Source: Poecilobothrus nobilitatus (lineage: Eukaryota > Arthropoda > Insecta > Diptera > Dolichopodidae). From it: 64,000 nucleotides of DNA. Every line of letters starts with the position of its first letter. The stretch's first letter is position 1. The stretch is from positions 66,526,416 to 66,590,415 of the forward strand of contig OX352774.1 in NCBI GenBank assembly GCA_947095535.1, in the 5' to 3' direction. Positions 1 through 12,102 of this stretch are shown here, in pieces. The translations under genes and the position numbers were made by a program. The notes below the pieces were generated by a model, which saw only the letters and a program-made list of their open reading frames with translations, ran no database searches and had not been told where the DNA came from.

Positions 1-147
1 TGGGAGAGATTATAAAGTTGAACTCAAAATCAGAATATTCCCTTTTTCCAGAATATTTACATGTATATCTTTCAGCGACATTTTGAATTAGGAGAAATTA
101 TAGAATTGGATTATGGAAAAAGCGTATAACCCTGACTTTGTAGCCAA
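1..147. repeat. Inverted pair of a dispersed 'CTTTTTCCAGAATATTTA' motif
   Basis: A motif reading roughly AACTCAAAATC, then CTTTTTCCAGAATATTTA, lies at about 18-66. A diverged inverted copy (TATGGAAAAAGCGTATAACC) lies at about 111-130. The same sentence returns at 41335-41395, 37120-37150 and 21905-21960, and partly at 8886-8915 and 10430-10450, so this is a dispersed repeat family. The window begins inside it, so the element may continue to the left. The family is not recognised. Confidence 0.5.
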
Positions 148-1775
148 CTGTCAAAATTCTTGCTAAAAATTTTTTATACATACATATATTTCAACATCAA
201 AGAATTTATTAGAAGGTATTTTTATAAGCATTTTCCTAATAAAATCCATTTTCTCTAATTAAAAAAAAAAATTTTCTTGACCTTCGCGAAGATTTAATAG
301 AATGATTTTATAGTCGTATAAGAAACACTCCTCAAAATCATAAGTAAAAGTTGCGAGATTAAAATAATATTGAGATCTTCCAACTACTAAACAAATCTCA
401 ACTGTTAAAAAAGTTAAAAAAAAAACAGAGAATTTATAAAAATAACAAATAGAGCAATGTCAAATGCGTTGATCCTTCCAATTATTGTCTACTTCTTAAT
501 TAACTTAGAAAATATTATGTATATATACATGATTGGCTTAAAGAGGCAAATGCAAAGCAAAATTTTATAAAAAAAAAAAACAACTATAAAAAAATAAGTA
601 TCTATTTAATGCGATTGTCTTTAAATATCATATTAAGGTTCTTTAAGATTCATATTAAGGTTTCGCCATTTAAGATTATTGATTTAATCATGGGTTTTGA
701 AAATATTCAATTTCAAATTTCAAAAGAATTTTATTTTTATTTTCAAAGGATTATTTTTTGATTGAGCAATGATTTTAATGAATAAAAATTATTAAGTTGC
801 TTAAATAAATCGCTCATTTACTACAGGTTAAAAACTAAATACTTTAATGAGAAAAGGGATTATTTGTCAAACAACATGAAAAATAAGTACATAGATTAAA
901 CAAAAAAAAAAAAAAAAAAAAACAGTAAAAACAATTATGAAAATTCTTTGAAAATTTATAACCGGAACATCTAAGATAAAAGACACCACCATTTCATAAA
1001 TGGTTTGAAACTTTTTATTGTACACTAAAAAAAAAATTTAAATTATTATACATGAACATTTTTATATATGTATACATAATAATAAAATTGTATTTGTTTC
1101 TGAATCAATGTATTTAAAACCTATGTTTTTCATAAATTTAAATTTCCTTTTTTTTTTTCCTTCTTCTTTTATATATTTACTGCGCTTATATAATTTTTAA
1201 TATTTCCCATAGCGTATTTCTTATATCATTTCTGATTAACTTTTTGAGTTTTAAACATTAAGGAAAAGGTTTACTGCAGGTTATAGGTTACAAGTATAAA
1301 ATTTAAAAAAGGAAAAATAAAATATATAAATTTTTTTGCTGTTTTATATTTTATTTGTTTGTTTTTCCCTTTTTTATTATTATTTTGTTTACAAAAGGTG
1401 CGTAATTGAATTCATTGTGTTTGAAATTGTGAAAAAAAAAAAAAAAAAATGTTTAAAAATAAGCAGAACAGAAACAAAGAAAAAGAAATATTATTCAAAG
1501 GAGAAGAAATAAATATAAAAAAAAATTATTTTCTTTTGTAGGTACCTACATATTATATACAGTGAATTAAAAAAAATATTGTATCTTTTGATTTACATGA
1601 ATTTTTTCATTTTTCTAATAGTATCACTTTTTTTTAACCGGTATGAAAATATGTTCATGGATACAATAACTTTGCCATTACTTTTATGACATCTTGAAGG
1701 ATTTGAACTAGATGGAGATTTAAGTATATAGATCGGATCAGAATCGAAGGGAATACACAAAGGAGTTACGAGCTA
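148..1775. other. A+T-rich non-coding stretch, no gene seen
   Basis: Poly-A and poly-T tracts (for example at 902-922 and 1433-1449) and short TA runs. No open frame here has a protein-like composition. No RNA gene or recognisable repeat was found. Confidence 0.6.
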
Positions 1776-1779
1776 TTAA

Positions 1780-2243
1780 GATGACCTTATTACATACGGT
1801 ACTTTATATCTCCAAATTTTCTAATATATATGCAATTAGGACCCATGCCGCTTATGTAGTCGCTCATCTAGTGGCCGAAATGCATTACAAAATATTCTTA
1901 ACATTTTGTAGTATTTTACTTAAACCGTTCTATTTTCTTATCTACGACAGTATACAGGAATCAATTTTCTATAATATTGTACTGGTATAATATTGTAAAG
2001 ATATAGTATTATCTTTAATGTACATCTTGTTTCATCTTAATCGATGGTACCGTTTTAAGGTATTGTAATTAAAAGTGGAAATTTTAATAAATACTTTATA
2101 TTTATTATTATAATGTTAAAAAGATCACTACACACCTTTTTTAACGGTATATAATAACTAGAACTAGATGGCGGCATCTGTCCTAACGACATAAATATTT
2201 GGAAACTTGGAGATATAAAGTACCGTTATGTGTTGATGTAATC
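1780..2243. mobile_element. MITE-like element with long terminal inverted repeats
   Basis: The two ends are long imperfect inverted repeats of about 90 bp. The left end carries CGGTACTTTATATCTCCAA, followed by TTAGGAC and ATGCCGC. The right end, read on the minus strand, carries the same blocks in the same order. TTAA sits just outside both ends (1776-1779 and 2244-2247), which could be a TTAA target duplication as in piggyBac-type elements, but TTAA is common here. The 69-codon frame from 1781 lies in the left repeat and is not a gene. No transposase is present, so the element is non-autonomous. Confidence 0.75.
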
Positions 2244-2247
2244 TTAA

Positions 2248-3724
2248 TAACATTTTTGCAGAAGTTTATCTGAATTGAATTTCCAGTCGATTAAGCTATA
2301 TGAACATCTTGAATAAAATCTTACAAATAAAAAGTAAAAGAGAAAATACTTTTTTGACTTACTGTATTATATATTGTTTTTTTTTTTTTTTTGAACATTT
2401 ATTATTTATATTGTCTTAAAACGATAGAATTCCGGAACAATGAATGGGTTAAATTAAATAAAAAAATAAAAAAAGTAAAAAAAAAACAAAAAAAAAAATA
2501 AAATGTTAAAGATCGTTTTAAAAATGATTATTTACAAATTTAACTTTGAAAATAATAAATATGTTCGTTTTGGTGGAATGACTTCAAAATAAATAATATA
2601 TATTTTTTTTTTTTCATATTTATATATTACTATATATAATATATTATACCAGGTATATTTTTAAAAAAAAAAAATATTAAATGTATATATATTTTTGTTA
2701 TATATATATATATATATATTTCATGTATATGTTGCATTAAATATTTTAACAAAAAATATCTTATAATGTAGATACAGAAATATTTTTAAAAGTATAGATA
2801 CGCATAAGGCATTAATTTTTTTAACAAAAAAAAAAAAAAAATTATAAATATATTTTTTTTTTAAATCTCTTGTGATTATGTAGGTTTCAAATACACTTGC
2901 TTTAACTTTCAAAGTTAAAAGAAAATTATTACGTATTTTGTTGGATTTTAAATAAGTATCTAATCAAAAGAATGGATACATATATCAAAAAAATAGGTAT
3001 ATTTAAAAAAAAAAATGTTGTTATAAAAATTATAGTGGATTACAAATAAAATTAAATCTGAAACTTTTCGATTTTATACAAAAAACAACTATTATTTTGT
3101 CTTTTTTTTTTTTAACAAAATCTCATTGTAATTCAATTAATTTAATACAATGATACTTAGATTTTTTTAGTCCCTTCTGTAAAATATTATTATACTAAAA
3201 ATTTTTTAAAATAAGAATTAGTTTATGTATTTTCAATCAAAAATTAATATTTTATGTTTAGAAAAGAAAAAATGAAACTGAGTCATTTGAAGTTTGAGCA
3301 TTTTATGTTGCAACCAATAAAGTTCTGGTTGTGCAATTAAAAATGAATAAACTGGTACATTGCCATAATCAGAAAGGTATATTTTTTTTTCAGATACTAT
3401 CCTTTTTCCTTTAATTTCGTTATTCAATAATGATGTATTATACTTCATTTAAATGATTTCTTTTTCTTTTAGAAAATATTCAACGAATTTTATTCCTCCT
3501 AGTAACTCTCAAAACAGAAGATAAACTCTTATTGGATACCATTTGTTTGCTACCGTTTTTTTCTGAAATCTAGTTTTGAACCCACCTCTAATTAAAAGTT
3601 ACAGGGTTCAGGATGTTTTTTTAGCGTTGCAGAACTTTTATTACCTTTATTGATTTAAAATTCCAATTTTTAGCGTATTTTCAAAAACATTTGAAATAAT
3701 GTGCGTATGTTAGTTTCACTTTGA
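2248..3724. other. A+T-rich non-coding stretch, no gene seen
   Basis: Poly-T and poly-A runs and a TA microsatellite near 2697-2720. The frames at 2721-2912 and 3233-3448 (minus) are homopolymer-rich translations without recognisable motifs. 3480-3724 is slightly less A+T-rich and may be a worn outer part of the adjoining HINE relic, but I could not align it. Confidence 0.55.
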
Positions 3725-4348
3725 CAGTCTGTCCGGGAGTTTTCAAAACTTTTACACTGTTTTAAATAGAGCAATGAAATTTTAATTATGGATAGACAAT
3801 GCAAAAAAAATAATTTCGTGGAACAACTTTTTTATCTAGTCTCACCCGTTACGGAGGTAGAGCCCATCAAAGTTCAAAAAGCCCTATATTTAAAATATAA
3901 ACCTTATATATAATAATACAAGTTCTACAAGCTATATTTTCAATCTGGAAACGCCAAAGAATAGCTGCTTTTATAGCTTTATAAATTTTATATAATAAAT
4001 ATATTCATTTTTTTTTTAATTGAGTTTCGAGTAAAGGTAATTTAAACTATCGTATGTTTAATTACTGTTATGCGAAATTCAATTTTTGGAAAATTTTTGG
4101 CCCCTTCTATGTTCCAAATGGCTTAAGTTATAGAAACTTGAAATTTATAGAGAAGTTGAGAAGAATCTTTATAAATAAGTTTAGAAAATATATTTTGTGT
4201 CGCCGCCGTAAAAATTTTCTATTTTTAAACACCTGTAACTTGAGCACCTATCCAAATTTTTAGAAGTATTTACAAAAATTAAAACTCTAACATTATATTT
4301 TTATTTTTGTTAACAGCTTTCTTTAATAATACATATAAGGTTACCTTA
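3725..4348 (+). mobile_element. HINE/DINE-like element relic (internal region)
   Basis: The reverse complement of this stretch aligns along its length with the tandem units at 30231-31160 and 31161-32098. Shared blocks include CTCCGTAACGGGTG, TTTGGCGTTT, TTTCGCATAAC and AAGTTACAGGTGTTTAAAAA, in the same order and spacing. A remnant of the GTCY-type microsatellite (GTCTGTCCGG) is at 3727. It is clearly older and more diverged than the 30-32 kb copies and lies in the opposite orientation. The frame at 4054-4263 is a by-product of this repeat. Strand is given in the conventional DINE-1 orientation. Confidence 0.8.
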
Positions 4349-7300
4349 AAATTGACTAAAGTGTGACTTGATTTTTCCTAATGTTTTCTAACGACTTTTT
4401 TCAATTTTTATATTATTATAAATTTATTTTTCAATATACCTCTGTACTCTTTACCCAAAACTTATTATGAAATATTTTTTAATTGCTTTTTTGAAAACTC
4501 TTAAAGTTTTCATTAATTCTTTTTTACTGCTGTCATTTATTTACTTGTAAAAACGTAGAGCCAGATATTATTAAATCTAATCAATTTTTGATTTTGTTTA
4601 CCGTTATATCTTTTGTACAAAAAATTTGCAGTCAGCTCTATAATTTTATCTTCAAGATAAAGATAAAAATATCGATGGAAAAAATCTTGAATGATGTAAA
4701 CTGTAGAAAAATTAAACCGCGAAACAGTCAGTCATTTTTATTTTAGTTTAAAATCTTTAAAACAATTCAATTTTTTTCCGTTTTAAAATTTTGAAACAAA
4801 ATTGCATAGAGACAATTAACTTTATATTAATATTTGATACAAAAACAATAATTTGAAATTTATTTTTTATTAATTATATAAAAATTTTTGATATATTCTC
4901 CTACAAATACTCCCCTCATGACATCGTCATCTCTTCCTTTAGAAAATAACTACTTTGTGAAAAAATTTCCAACAATTTATAATAAAAATAAAAACAAATG
5001 CATATTTATATTTATTATATATTTTTATTTTATTTTTCAAATTTAATTAATTTGTTTTTCAAAAATTTTAAATAAAATTTAAATCATTTTTCATTTAATT
5101 ATACATCACGTTTTTTTATCTGACACATTCATTTTCACATAAAAATTGGGTGGCACTCAATTATTGTTATGGTTTTTTATATATACATATATTTACTAAT
5201 ATTTTATATTTATTTAGAATATTATTCAAACTATTCAAAATTAATTATGAAAAAAAATATATATATATATATGTATATAAAAAAAGAAAAAAATTATTTT
5301 GTATAAATTATAAAATAATTAATAGAAAGTATTTTGCTACATAAAAAATATATTTTCCATTTTCAAAATTCATTATTTCAATTTAAAATACAAAAGGAAA
5401 TAAATAAAAAAAAAACAAAAAAAAAAAAAAAAACATTATAGAATTAATAAAACAAAAATAGATTTTATTTATTTATTTTCTTCCTCTTTTTTTATCACCT
5501 CTTTTTTTCTCTATCTCTTTCACTCTTACTCTTTCTCATATTGCATTAAATTTTCTTTAACACTATAACAATATTTAAATAGAAAATTTTTGTTTTTCTT
5601 TTATATATTTTAATTGTTACCAATATCTGATTTTGACATTTTTGACATTTTATTTTTGAATTAACTGTTTTTTTTTTTTTGTATTCAATATTTTGTATTT
5701 TGATTTCATTTTATATAAATGAGTGAAAGATATATTGTTAAAAAATAATTTTATTTGTTTTTTTTTATTTTTTTTTTTGTTTTTAAATCAGATTTTTAAA
5801 TCCTAAATTTAAAGGAAATAAAATTAATTATTTGGAAAATATTTATTTATTATTATGTAACTTATTAAATAATATTAATTTTAACTTTAAACTAATACAT
5901 TTTTTTTTTTTTTCTATTTAATGCAAAAATAGTTTTTTATATTCATATTAATCATTTTTTATAACAATAAATGAACAAAACAAGAGGAAACAAATGAAAT
6001 CCTAATAAACAATTTTTGGAGTTAATATAATTAAATCATCAAAATTCCAAACATTTTAAATACACAATTTTAATTAACGAATACTGTGAGATAAGCCTAG
6101 TTTTATTATATATGAATTGCTGTCTTTGGACATTATTTCATGCTGAAAAAAACTTACATATAAATTTACAATTAAAGACCTGTCTCATGTCTTTATAAGG
6201 AATATAGTATTCCTACTCGTATACATCCTAATATAGAATTCAATTTAAATAAACAAAATGTCTGCCTCTCATATATCATTTCATTTATATAACTGGAAGT
6301 AATCCTAAATCTCTACAATTCTATCCACAGAATTAACTTACATTTCTTTTACTGAAATATTGTAATAATTTCGTATTTTCATTAGGTATTTTAGATAATA
6401 ATACTTTCATTTAACCATTCTAACGAGAGGATGCAAGTTATAGTTGTTTAAACTATGGAAAAAAAAGAAACAAGAGCTTTGGAAATTTATTTGTTGTAAG
6501 TCCAATAAAATGAAGATGTTTAAAGTTTAACGTTTTCTCTTCTCCTTCATTAAAGTTTAGAATGTTCCAAAAATGTTTTTTTTCAATTAATGCCTATAAT
6601 TTCTTTCATCTAATATCCTTTTCTTCATTCCTCTTTATTTTCAACCAAAACATGAATTATGATTAAAACGATTAGAATCTAAAAGAAAGCAAATAAAAAG
6701 ATATTCGTGTTACTACCATGAAAGCAGTTAGTCTAATAAAAAGTTTATTCTAAACTTATTCTAAACTTCCATGTTAAGCTTATTGAAAAATACAACAAAT
6801 GAAATAAGGTCTAGAAAAAGATCAACAAATAAATGCTGTTTTCAAGTGGATTATTTAATTTTAAAACCAATTTTGAGTTATTTGATAGAAAGTTCTTGGC
6901 ATAATTAACGAACCTAAATAATAATAACAATATTTTTCAAAAATGTTGTAGCACTATGATGAGGAATGATGTGAAGTATATATTCCGATATAATCACTAT
7001 AACGTTTTTGGAAAAATTAGTCTAGGAATGTTAAAATCTTACAATTAGTTTTTCCAGTAAATGATGACAATTAAAAAAATTTTAAAAAAAAAATTCTCAT
7101 TTGTTTATTGAATATTTTTCAAATTGTAATTGAACGCAAGAATTTGCACACCCTTTTATAAGATTTGTCAGCTCAGTACTGTAAGGTAAATTGAACTGAG
7201 ATAGAAGTTAATGAAAATCTAAACGTTTAAAAATCACAGAAAACGTCTTAGTAAATAAGCAAAAATAGTAAAGAGCCTAAGCTACAGTTATATAGAGAAC

Positions 7301-7805
7301 AATTGCTGAATTAAATTAAAATATTTTTCGGATTTTAAAGTGGCAAGAGAAGGAATAATATTTTATTTGTATTAAGTTTTAAAAGTTCTTTAAATTATTT
7401 TATTAATTAAAATAATATTAAAATTTAAAGTTTTTTTTTATTATATTAATGTTTTTTTATATAAATTCTAGAAAAATATATTCGATTTTTAGTTCTACAT
7501 TGTATTAAAATAAACGTCTCAAAATATTATAACGCTATAGTACAAAATTGTACCTCTTTAATAAACAGAACAGAAATGGTAACATTAATAAAGTAAAATT
7601 TATGAATAATGTAAAAATGGTGAATTGACGGTATTTTTTTCATAATTTTTTAATAATTATTTTCATTCGTTAAAAGGCAATTGAAATTTTTTATTTTATA
7701 ATTGATTTCAAAAACGATTAGCAAAAAAAATATTATATAAATTGAGCGTTAACAGTTTACTTTATAAAAATATTAATACAATTAATATGCATATACATAT
7801 ATCTT
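4349..7805. other. A+T-rich non-coding stretch, no gene seen
   Basis: Homopolymer tracts, a pyrimidine-rich patch at about 5490-5540, and A/T-biased unique sequence. 6060-6560 is somewhat more complex in composition but shows no protein-like frame, no RNA fold I recognise and no match to other repeats in the window. Confidence 0.55.
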
Positions 7806-8060
7806 TTAAAACCCGTACGAAAATAGTTCTAAAGGTATATTTGTCATCGTGTTTCTGACACTTTAAAGAAGATCAGGTAGATATTAAAAAGTCTATATAT
7901 TCTTTCATAAGTTCAAATTCTGAGTCGATTTAACCACTTACTCCTTTCCGGTCGTCTCCACAATTACTCAAAAAATAAATCCTGAAATTTTTACTATCTC
8001 CAGCTTTATATATCCAGATTTAGCGGATTCGGGTAGATAGTCGAGTAGTATCTAGAATTT
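7806..8060 (+). mobile_element. HINE/DINE-like element, 5' end fragment
   Basis: This stretch reads in the DINE-1 direction. It has a degenerate terminal hairpin (ACCCGTAC ... GGTATA), a block ATCGTGTTTCTGACAC that mirrors the GGTGTCAGAAACG block of the copy at 33085-33470, then ATTCTGAGTCGATTTAACC, then a remnant of the GTCC microsatellite (TCCGGTCGTCTCC), and lastly TTCGGGTAGATAGTC, which recalls the TTCGAGTAGCTGCC core in other copies. It has no coding capacity. Its opposite orientation to the 29-33, 42 and 50 kb copies indicates an independent insertion. Confidence 0.7.
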
Positions 8061-8408
8061 AGTTTTTTATAAGAAAATAAGTTAGTGGATAAAATTTTTC
8101 AAATAAAAATCAGCTAAAAAAAAAATTTTAAACAAATTTTTATTTTATTAATGTAAAATAAAAAATAGTTATGTAATAGTAATAGTTTTTAAATTCATTT
8201 AAAAATTAAACTATTGCTCTTTATTGTATTTTCATATAAACAGACATCGCATTACAAATGTCATTTGAATTGTGAAACTAAGTTGTGTTAAAGTGATTCT
8301 AAAATTGGTGAATAAAAACAATTCTTTATTTAGTTTCATAATTATGTTTAAAAATTGTACAAATAGATTTTTTATTTGGCTTATTTTTTCAACATATACG
8401 ATTTTTGA
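8061..8408. other. A+T-rich spacer, no gene seen
   Basis: Open frames on both strands overlap here (about 8232-8493). They are two readings of the same A/T-rich DNA, without motifs, and I do not regard either as a gene. Confidence 0.5.
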
Positions 8409-9060
8409 TAGGCGATATGTCATAAGTTTGAAACTCGTAAATTCTAAAATTAAAAATAAAAATTTCATCATATTTTTCGTACTTATGTCATAAAATTTAT
8501 GTTATACTAATGAATGACATTATGATATAAGTACGAAATTATTTTAATTTTTTTTTTTGTATATTTTGCCTCACGACTTAGAACATAAGTACGAAAAACA
8601 AAAATGACATACGTTCAAAATAAAGTTCATAATGTCACTTTATTACAATTTGTTTTATAAAATAAAATAAAATTTTATCAAATATATCCCTTTTTCCGAA
8701 AATATACCACAAAACATTAAAAAATTAATTTTCGGAAAAGGATAATATGATTGGTTACAAAATCGGCATTATTCACATTTTCTATATGTTATATATATAT
8801 ATATGATTGGGTAATTTTAAATATATATATTGTAAGATTTTAATTTAGGATGGATTTTTTAGTTTTTTAAAAAATCAGATTTACTTTTCCACTTTTCCAG
8901 AATATATATACATATGGGATTTATTTTAAGTACTTAAAACTTTGAATCTTATCATGTAGCGTGGTACTTAGATATGTCATATGTCATAAGTACGAAAAAA
9001 AATTAAATAACATACGTACGAAAAGGAAATTATGTTTCGTAATTATGTCGTTCTTAATTT
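8409..9060. repeat. Cluster of direct and inverted 'ATAAGTACGAAA' repeats
   Basis: The word GTCATAAGTACGAAAA or close variants occurs repeatedly: about 8416-8430 (TGTCATAAGTTTGAA), 8476-8491 (inverted), 8537-8549, 8585-8600 and 8978-8993. Related ATACGTTC or ATACGTACGAAA words follow. Copies near the left edge are inverted relative to those near the right edge, so the block may be a MITE or foldback-like element with subterminal repeats. No target duplication was identified and no transposase is present. Confidence 0.55.
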
Positions 9061-9983
9061 CGTAAAAAAAAACATTCGATCTAACAACTTATAGCGTCGA
9101 AATTACCAACTGAAGAAACTTCATGTCATCATTGTCAAATATTTAAATTTTTAAAATTTTTATTTGAGTATGCGTAATAATGACAGTATGACAGTAATAA
9201 AAAAATTTTCTGAAAATTTTTCCAGCTTTTTATTTTAAAAGTTTAGAGCAAAAAATTAATACTTTTGACATCACTGATACAACGAATATTTTATATATGC
9301 GACTAAATTGTATAATATAAATATATATACTGCTCTAATTTAAATATATTATATATATATATATTTGTAATAAAAATATTTCTAAAAATATAATTCAATA
9401 AATATTGTAAGTAGCATCTTTAAAAAACCAAAAAAATAGTTAAAAAAGGATTAACGTGATTGACATTTTAGGTTAACCGTGTACTCATGAATATGATGTT
9501 AAATTATCTTAAAAAGTTAATTAGAAAATTGAAGAAGGTCAAAATTAACATTTTTTATGCTTTCGACATGTAGAAACTTAAAAAAAAAAACATTATTTAT
9601 GGTTATTTAATCTTTACCCAATCATTTTTTATCAGTTTTATAAAAATTAAAAAAAAAAAGAATTACGTTAAAGATACAAATACACAAATATGTCAAACTT
9701 ATTACAACCTAAAAATAACTTAATTTATTACCTATTCTTCTTAGAACTAAAATTAAGTATCTTAAAATTTAGATTAGTAAAATTTTTGTGAATGGAGGCT
9801 GAATACTTTAATAAAAGGTCGAATCAAGAAAAGAGTAAATCCCCTTCCAATATATTCAATAGTTTTTTTTTTGTGGTATTATAATATTTGTAAATGCAAA
9901 TAATAAAAATATGGGATCTAAATAGGCTAGTCGTTAAGAATATGGTGGAAGAATTTTCTTGTAATATATAATATAAACAACAC
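9061..9983. other. A+T-rich non-coding stretch, no gene seen
   Basis: TA runs at about 9340-9365 and homopolymer tracts. Nothing protein-like and no repeat shared with the rest of the window was found. Confidence 0.55.
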
Positions 9984-9993
9984 AAATAGTATG

Positions 9994-11049
9994 GTTCCAC
10001 GAATTAACGCCCAATTAGCACTCAAACACAAAATGAACTAAGCCCATATTTTTCCGATTTTTTTTTTTTGGACGTTAATTCATGAACTAAAATTCAAAAA
10101 AAAATTAACCAAGATCCAATAAAATTCATTTTGATGTTAGTTCATTTTGTTCAGGTTTTTGGTAATTTTTTTCGGCCGTTAAATCATTTTTTTTATTTTA
10201 GGCGTTAATTTACATTTTTTTTTGGGTGTTAGTTCATTGCCAGTTTTATTTAGATATTTAAAATTAACTACTGACAATTTTAAGAAAAGTTCTTATTTAT
10301 ATATTTTTTATATTATATTTATTATTTAATTAATAATGGATCGGCCGCCACTATTTTAAATTCTTTAATGTTGAAATACATATATGTGCCAAAAATAATT
10401 AGAAAGGAATTGGTTGCATTATTATGGTTGAACCTTTTTCCAGAACCCATCTTCAAAATCCCTTCTAATTTAAAATATTGCATGTACATATTATATATAA
10501 ATATTCTGAAAAAAAAAAGAATATCCGGATCCGTATTGAATTCGACTTTAAAATCTTTTTTAATTCAGAATCGCATATATAGATATTTATAAATATTTTG
10601 GATGAAGGCTAAATCCTGAATTGGTTACCAAATATAAAATCCCTTCAGAATCTCACATATACATATTAGCTCAAATCGTATAATTAAATTAATCATATTA
10701 GATAAATCTTTTAATGAAGAAATAAAATCTGAGGGCCGTATTTCACATTTGAATGAGAAATAAGAATAAAGCTTTATCTCGCATCTGAAATAAAATCTTA
10801 ACGACTTTATAGCAAGTTACCTTATTTTTTGGGCATTTATACATTTCTTTTGGATGTAATTTTATTTATTTTGGGCATTAGTTTTTTGTAATTAGGCGTT
10901 AGTTCATTTTAATTTTATGTTTAAAATGAGCTAACATCCAAATCAAAACTGAACAAATTTGCTGTGATTTTGGAATTAATTCATGAACTAATCTCCTAAA
11001 GGTTTTTGACGTTAGTTCATTTTTGAAATAATCGTTAGTTCGTGTAGTC
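9994..11049. mobile_element. Foldback-like element with arrays of 'GCGTTAGTTCAT'
   Basis: The outer ends are inverted repeats. The left end is CCACGAATTAACG with AAATGAACTAAG further in. The right end, read on the minus strand, is ACACGAACTAACG with AAATGAACTAACG further in. Between 9994-10245 and 10860-11049 the word GGCGTTAGTTCAT and its inverse recur many times with variants (GATGTTAGTTCAT, GGTGTTAGTTCAT). The middle (about 10250-10830) is plain A/T-rich DNA that includes CCTTTTTCCAGAA of another family. AAATAG at 9984-9989 and again at 11050-11055 may be a target duplication, although the left copy is not flush. No transposase is present. The family is not recognised. Confidence 0.65.
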
Positions 11050-11055
11050 AAATAG

Positions 11056-11610
11056 TTCTAAAATATAATAAATATAACTTAACTACAACATTCGGTTCTA
11101 GGAGTCGATTGTTTAACTACTAGTTTTTATTCCTTTGTAATGAATAACATTGCAATAAAAAAATAAAAGAAATCAAATAAATAGTTGCCATTAAGAAGTC
11201 GATCAAATGAGTAACACGGCCCATCTCTTTCCAAAACCACTACACCATTTGAGATAAAGAAATTAAATTTTAGATGTATAAGAATCTTACAAGTCTTACA
11301 AGTTTCTACTTCTCCCCATCCTAAGCTTTATAAATCAAGTTACAAATAGCATACTTTTTTATATTTTGACATTTAAATTTACTGTTATGTGAAACCAATA
11401 TTTTGCAAAAAGCTTCCGTATCTCAAACGATATAACTAAGAATTTTTAAATGTTGAGAGATTTTAGCTTTATATGAGAGCTAACATGAGAGGTAAAAAGT
11501 TTAAATTTAAATTTTTTAAATTTTGGCAACTGCAAAGTGTGCAAACATTTGGAAAAGTTTTAAAAGTTAAGATGCAAAAATGTAAACCAAAAGCTTTTCT
11601 TATAATATAG
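11056..11610. other. A+T-rich stretch with a possible faint HINE relic
   Basis: No gene seen. Between about 11360 and 11460 the words TTACTGTTATGTGAAA and CGTATCTCAAACGATAT recall the HINE internal region (TTACTGTTATGCGAAA in the copy at 3725-4348), but the match fades quickly. Confidence 0.4.
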
Positions 11611-12102
11611 AGGGTTTGCTTAAAATTGATGATAATGTCTCCAAATTTTTTACATTTTCACACTTCCTGCACCATTTCAAAAAAAAAAATCAAAGGAAAA
11701 TTACAAGATTTGATGCAAAAGAATAGTCACAATTCCAAAATACTTTTTATTGTGCTTTTGATAATATGTGGGGGGAAAATATGGAGGGTTTGCTTAAAAT
11801 TGAAGATAATGTTTCCTAATTTTTTACACTTTCACACTTTATTCACCATTTCAAAAATTACAAAATTTTGATACAAAAGTATAGTCACATTTCCAAAATA
11901 CATTTTATTGTCCTTTTTGAAAATATGTGTAGGAGAGATATATAGGGTTTGCTTAAAATTAAAGATAATGGCTCCTAATTTTTTACATTTTCACACTTTC
12001 TTCACCATTTCAAAAGAAAAATTCAAAGGAAAATTACAAGATTTAATGCAAAAGTAGTACAATTTCATTATACCTTTATTTATTGTCATTTTGAAAATAT
12101 GT
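11611..12102 (+). repeat. Three-unit tandem repeat, about 160-174 bp per unit
   Basis: AGGGTTTGCTTAAAATT starts units at about 11611, 11785 and 11944. Each unit continues with CTCCTAATTTTTTACATTTT-like sequence, CACACTTTNTTCACCATTTC, a poly-A-like stretch, ATTACAAGATTTNATGCAAA and a final TTTTGAAAATATGT. Spacings are 174 and 159 bp, and most of the length difference comes from the A-rich spacer. The frame at 11626-11871 spans two units and repeats itself accordingly, so it is not treated as a gene. It looks like a short satellite-type array or the core of a longer element. Confidence 0.85.

Noticed and set aside
1781..1990. 69-codon plus-strand open frame
   Set aside because: It begins inside the terminal inverted repeat of the 1780-2243 MITE and has no protein motif.
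8232..8493. Overlapping open frames on both strands
   Set aside because: They are mirror readings of the same A/T-rich DNA. Neither has motifs, and the region adjoins a repeat cluster.
11626..11871. 81-codon frame with internally repeated peptide
   Set aside because: The peptide repeat only reflects the underlying 160-174-bp tandem DNA repeat.
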